A program made the translations under genes and the position numbers. The notes beneath the pieces were generated by a model, which was not told the origin of the DNA, did not search any database, and was given only the letters and a program-made list of their open reading frames with translations. A stretch of 40,008 bases of DNA, from the NCBI GenBank assembly GCA_003221895.1, contig QHUJ01000145.1, forward strand, positions 1 to 40,008, read 5' to 3'. Positions 37,550-40,008 of the stretch are shown one piece after another (the first letter of the stretch is position 1; each line of letters opens with the position of its first letter). This DNA comes from Gemmatimonadota bacterium (lineage in GTDB: Bacteria; Gemmatimonadota; Gemmatimonadetes; Gemmatimonadales; GWC2-71-9).

Positions 37550-37584
37550 AAAAAAAAAGACCGCGAACCTGATTGGGTTCGCGG
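37550..37584 (-). terminator. Attenuator terminator upstream of leuA
   Basis: On the minus strand CCGCGAACC (37584-37576) and GGTTCGCGG (37569-37561) form a 9-bp perfect stem with a 6-nt loop. It is followed by a U-rich tail, including nine consecutive T at 37558-37550. It lies 24 nt before the leuA start and 32 nt after the leader-peptide stop. The 3' arm can alternatively pair with ACCGCG-type sequence just past the U tract (37543-37548 with 37560-37565). Confidence 0.9.
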
Positions 37585-37588
37585 CGCC

Positions 37589-37683
37589 GGTTCTGCTCGT
37601 CCTGCTGTCGAAGCTGCTACATCGTGTTCTCCGCGCGCGCCATGAACCCTCCCCCGAGCTGACTAAGGCTCAGGAGCAGAACC
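37589..37683 (-). promoter_or_regulatory. Leader RNA pairing elements of the leu attenuator
   Basis: The leucine-codon run contains GGTTCTGCTC (37683-37674). This is perfectly complementary over 10 bases to GAGCAGAACC (37598-37589), located after the leader stop and just ahead of the terminator stem. A ribosome stalled on the Leu codons would block this pairing, as in classical leader attenuation. Leader bases GGTT and CGCGG around 37634-37647 could also pair with the 5' arm of the terminator. Complementarity is seen; the switching is inferred. Confidence 0.65.
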
Positions 37684-37715
37684 AGGCACAGGAACAGCAG
37701 CGCGAACGAACTCAT
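37617..37715 (-). CDS. leuL: Leucine-rich leader peptide of the leu/ilv operon
   Basis: 32-codon ORF beginning MSSFALLFLCLVLLLSLSQL and ending ENTM before TAG. It contains 9 Leu (three in a row at 13-15), 3 Phe and 1 Val. It lies between a promoter-like element and an intrinsic terminator immediately upstream of leuA, the arrangement of transcription attenuation controlled by charged tRNA-Leu. Translation of the control codons would set RNA folding; the peptide itself is not expected to have a function. The ATG has no good SD, and the predicted transcription start is only a few bases upstream. The alternative, a small membrane peptide, is less likely given the terminator and RNA complementarity. 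Confidence 0.8.
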   Translation of the reverse strand: MSSFALLFLCLVLLLSLSQLGGGFMARAENTM

Positions 37716-37724
37716 GTTGATCCG

Positions 37725-37754
37725 GTAATCTCCGTGTTGGGCGGCGCCTGTCAA
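37725..37754 (-). promoter_or_regulatory. Promoter of the leu/ilv operon
   Basis: On the minus strand a consensus TTGACA (37754-37749) is followed after 18 nt by GATTAC (37730-37725, 3/6 match). Transcription would then start close to the leader ATG at 37715. The -35 is convincing, the -10 weak. Confidence 0.5.
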
Positions 37755-37773
37755 GACCACCGCAAAAACCCGG

Positions 37774-38430
37774 TCAGAAGGCGATTGCGAAGCCGACGCG
37801 ACCCAGGGACTGCTGGATCGGTGCCGAAATCGAGCCACTGCCGTCATCGGTCGTGCGCGAGACGCTCTGGAACTCGTAGTCTCCAGTGACGCGGAGCCGG
37901 CCGTGGAGGGCGTCGACCGTGAGCCCCAGGCCCAGGCGCACGGCTCCCAACGCAGAGATCGAGCCGCCCCCGGAGAACTTGGGTCCGAACATCAGGCCGC
38001 CGTCGAGCGCCATCCGCACCCCGGGACCGAGGAGATGCGACATCTGCGCGCCGGCCGTCACCGCCCCCATCGACTGCGCCTCGAACTCCGGGTCCGCCTT
38101 GCGATTCATGAACCCGAGCTCGGCGCTGAAGGGGCCGGAGATGTAGTACCGCAGCTGCACGTCCACTTCGCTCGCGTCGAAGTCGGTCGTCGCCGTACCC
38201 CCTTCGGGTTTGTACTTCACTTTCGACAGCCAGACGTCGGCGGAGAATTTCTTCCAGACTACAGACGCCTTCGCTCCCACGCCGCCGCCGCGGTAATGGA
38301 GATCGGACGTCGTCTCGCGATAGTCGCCGAACGCGACCTGGGGGCCGATGGAGAAATGCTGGGCTGCAAGGGGGTATGTCGGCACGAGGGCAAGCGCGGC
38401 TGCTGCGACCGCTATCGGGCCGGCTCTCAT
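37774..38430 (-). CDS. Outer-membrane beta-barrel protein
   Basis: 218 aa with signal peptide MRAGPIAVAAAALALVPTYP ending LAAQ. The mature protein shows alternating strands (HFSIGPQVAFGDYRETTSDL, GVGAKASVVWKKFSADVWLS, VDVQLRYYISGPFSAELGFM, RMALDGGLMFGPKFSGG, LRVTGDYEFQSVSR) and ends GRVGFAIAF with the terminal Phe of BAM substrates. Function unknown. The ATG at 38430 overlaps the stop of the TPR gene (ATGA), so it is the last gene of a three-gene unit. Confidence 0.75.
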   Translation of the reverse strand: MRAGPIAVAAAALALVPTYPLAAQHFSIGPQVAFGDYRETTSDLHYRGGGVGAKASVVWKKFSADVWLSKVKYKPEGGTATTDFDASEVDVQLRYYISGPFSAELGFMNRKADPEFEAQSMGAVTAGAQMSHLLGPGVRMALDGGLMFGPKFSGGGSISALGAVRLGLGLTVDALHGRLRVTGDYEFQSVSRTTDDGSGSISAPIQQSLGRVGFAIAF

Positions 38431-39464
38431 CGCCCACCTCCGGCCCGCGGCAACGGGACGACGCTCAGCGCCACCTGTTGGCGGCGCCGGGTGTTCTCCT
38501 GCGCAATCTCGGTATTCCGGCGGGCGATCTGCTCGCGCAACAGCTGGTTGTACAGGATGTTGCCGCGCGCGGGCTGCGGCGCCGGTTTCTTGAGCGTCAT
38601 GACGAAGCCGGCGGCCACGATCCCCAACCCGATGACGGTCCCTTCGCGTAACGATGGCGATCCGAGGTCGCCGTTCGACAGCGCGGACGTGCCGGCCAGT
38701 GCCACACCGGTGTAGACGAGCGCGAGGCCCATCGGACGCCAGCTTTTGGGCGGGACTTCAGTCTCGGGCAGATAGGTGTAGCCGGGCAGGCTCGTCAGAT
38801 GCGGCAGCGTATCGACGCTGCCGTGCGAGACGCGAATCGACTGCGAAGTGGAGAAGGTATTCTGCCCCACACTCGCCTCGACGACCACGTTGTAATTCCC
38901 TGGCGGTACCGGATCTCCACTGGGCAGGCGTGCGGGCCACCGGATATTGACCTGGCCATTGGCGACGGTCGAGTCGATCCGCATGCTGCTCAGCGGTCCT
39001 CCGCTGACCCGCGTGACCACGCGCGACGGCTGCGTGACGGTATAGCGAATCGGAACGTTGCCCTCGCCGCCGATGAACTGCACACTGTCCACGCGCAGCT
39101 GGCGGATCACAAGGATCTGCGTGAGCGCGACTTGAAACGCGCTGAGCGCCTTGGGCGATGTGCGATTGGGATCGAGGTCCCGCTCCGGCTCGATCAGGAC
39201 AACCTGCTTGAACGCATCCACCGCCTTGAGAATCGAGTCCATGCCGCTGTAGGTGAATCCCAACAGCTCGTAGGCGCGCGCGCGCTCGTAGCCGGTCAGC
39301 CGCTCGCGCAGCGACGCATGAGCGGAGCTGAGCGCTTGGCGGTAGTCGAGATTCTCGAACGACTGCTGCGCCCGACGCAGCGTGGCGTTCTGGATCGTTT
39401 GGGCGGAAAGGACGACTGGTAGAAAGAGCAGTACCGCAACGGGCAAGCAGGTCGGGCGTCGCAT
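38427..39464 (-). CDS. Exported TPR protein with Ig-like (FlgD-type) domain and membrane segments
   Basis: 345 aa. Signal peptide (MRRPTCLPVAVLLFLPVVLSAQ), then TPR-like helices (about 25-115: AQQSFENLDYRQALSSAHAS, ARAYELLGFTYSGMDSILKA, VDAFKQVVLIEPERDL), a beta-sandwich resembling FlgD/CARDB Ig-like modules (about 130-225: VPIRYTVTQPSRVVTRVSGG, VPPGNYNVVVEASVGQNTFS), two hydrophobic segments (GLALVYTGVALAG and GTVIGLGIVAAGFVMTL) and a Gln/Arg-rich C-terminal helix. Starts at the ATG at 39464 sharing a base with the upstream TGA (TGATG), or at the GTG one codon before. Role unknown; context with a PEGA protein and a barrel suggests an envelope complex. Confidence 0.65.
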   Translation of the reverse strand: MRRPTCLPVAVLLFLPVVLSAQTIQNATLRRAQQSFENLDYRQALSSAHASLRERLTGYERARAYELLGFTYSGMDSILKAVDAFKQVVLIEPERDLDPNRTSPKALSAFQVALTQILVIRQLRVDSVQFIGGEGNVPIRYTVTQPSRVVTRVSGGPLSSMRIDSTVANGQVNIRWPARLPSGDPVPPGNYNVVVEASVGQNTFSTSQSIRVSHGSVDTLPHLTSLPGYTYLPETEVPPKSWRPMGLALVYTGVALAGTSALSNGDLGSPSLREGTVIGLGIVAAGFVMTLKKPAPQPARGNILYNQLLREQIARRNTEIAQENTRRRQQVALSVVPLPRAGGGR

Positions 39465-40008
39465 CACTCCGGGCCTCCCCCCTCCTGGTCGAGCACGTAC
39501 GTCCGGCGGACGGTGCCATTCGCGGGTACGTCGATCGTCTCGATCTTCGTCTTGTAGCCGGCGCGCTCCACGCGAATCGTATGGCGCCCGGCGGATACCG
39601 GCTCCTCGATCACGGGGACGGAGCCCAGGTCGCGGCCATCAATGAACAGCATGCCCGGCGGATTGGAGTTCACCGAGACAAAGCCTTGGCGCACGGCGGT
39701 GACCGGCGCAGAGGGCGGCGCCGTCTGGCGCCTGCCCTCGCGGCCACGTTGGGGTTGAGGAACGGGCGGAGGAGGCTGCACGGAAACGCGAACGCTCTCG
39801 ACCGCCGTGGCGGCAGGCGGCGGCGCCGTAACCGCTGGACGCGCCGGTTTCCGCGCCAAGGCCAGGTACCCACTGACGCCGATCGCGACGACGACGAGCG
39901 CCCCGACAACCATGCCGACCCCGGAACGCTTCCGCTGGGCGACGGGGATCTTCATGCCGGCGCGCGGAATGGGCGTCGTCGGAGCGTCCGTGACCTCCGT
40001 GGGCGCAT
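39464..40008 (-). CDS. PEGA-domain membrane protein, probable C-terminus of a Ser/Thr protein kinase, 5' end outside window
   Basis: The frame stays open to the end of the window without a stop (upstream of the internal ATG at 39955 it reads EVTDAPTTPIPRAG), so the gene is very likely longer. Visible order: Thr/Pro-rich linker, one transmembrane helix (VGMVVGALVVVAIGVSGYLAL), Pro-rich stretch (PPPPVPQPQRGREGRRQTAP), and a C-terminal PEGA domain (FVSVNSNPPGMLFIDGRDLG, VPVIEEPVSAGRHTIRVERA, GYKTKIETIDVPANGTVRRT). Kinase domain - linker - TM - PEGA is a known layout of bacterial Ser/Thr kinases. The kinase part is not in the window, so this is an inference; a stand-alone PEGA membrane protein starting at 39955 (163 aa) is the alternative. 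Confidence 0.7.
   Translation of the reverse strand, partial: APTEVTDAPTTPIPRAGMKIPVAQRKRSGVGMVVGALVVVAIGVSGYLALARKPARPAVTAPPPAATAVESVRVSVQPPPPVPQPQRGREGRRQTAPPSAPVTAVRQGFVSVNSNPPGMLFIDGRDLGSVPVIEEPVSAGRHTIRVERAGYKTKIETIDVPANGTVRRTYVLDQEGGGPE

Overview
The window looks like chromosomal DNA of a GC-rich, Gram-negative bacterium, most likely Gemmatimonadota. This is inferred from several traits seen together: two SusC/SusD nutrient-uptake pairs in a high-GC genome, an FG-GAP/ASPIC repeat protein, a plug-only carboxypeptidase-regulatory-domain protein, many small outer-membrane beta-barrels, an MCE/Mla lipid-transport operon, and a PEGA-domain protein that is probably the tail of a Ser/Thr kinase. 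No rRNA or other decisive phylogenetic marker is present, so the phylum call is an inference. I see no prophage, transposase, CRISPR array or defence island; the window is essentially housekeeping plus envelope genes.

Layout. 1-14.3 kb: envelope and uptake genes. A truncated FG-GAP/ASPIC protein (+) converges on susC1-susD1 (-); divergent from these are a plug-only protein and a small lipoprotein (+). Then come, all on the minus strand, a small lipoprotein, susD2, susC2 and another probable lipoprotein. 14.3-17.1 kb: four small outer-membrane beta-barrel genes (-), most with their own promoter-like sequence and hairpin. 17.2-21.3 kb: atpA-atpG-atpD-atpC (-), without the F0 and delta genes, with a perfect CRP-type palindrome just upstream of atpA. 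21.5-25.4 kb: mlaE-mlaF-mlaD (-), then a Nudix hydrolase overlapping an AraC-type regulator (-). 25.4-26.4 kb: an RpoD-type sigma factor (-). 26.5-27.35 kb: seven tRNA genes (+) behind a good -35/-10 promoter, interrupted by two heptamer-repeat hairpins. 27.4-37.7 kb: a branched-chain amino acid superoperon (-), transcribed leuL leader - leuA - ilvB - ilvN~ilvC - leuC - leuD - leuB - ilvD - pheA, with nearly every junction an overlapping stop/start. 37.8-40 kb: a PEGA-domain protein (cut by the window edge), a TPR protein and a beta-barrel (-).

How the genes work together. IlvB with the ACT domain, then IlvC and IlvD, carry pyruvate to 2-ketoisovalerate (and 2-ketobutyrate to the isoleucine precursor). 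LeuA, LeuC/LeuD and LeuB then extend 2-ketoisovalerate to the leucine precursor. Upstream of leuA lie a 32-codon Leu-rich leader ORF and a textbook intrinsic terminator with a 9-U tail, so the operon is very probably controlled by translation-coupled attenuation. The most unusual points are this leader, the absence of any stop codon between the ACT regulatory-subunit sequence and ilvC, the CRP-like operator at a split ATP synthase operon, a family of inverted 7-bp tandem-repeat hairpins, and a dispersed hairpin repeat that has become the C-terminus of LeuD.
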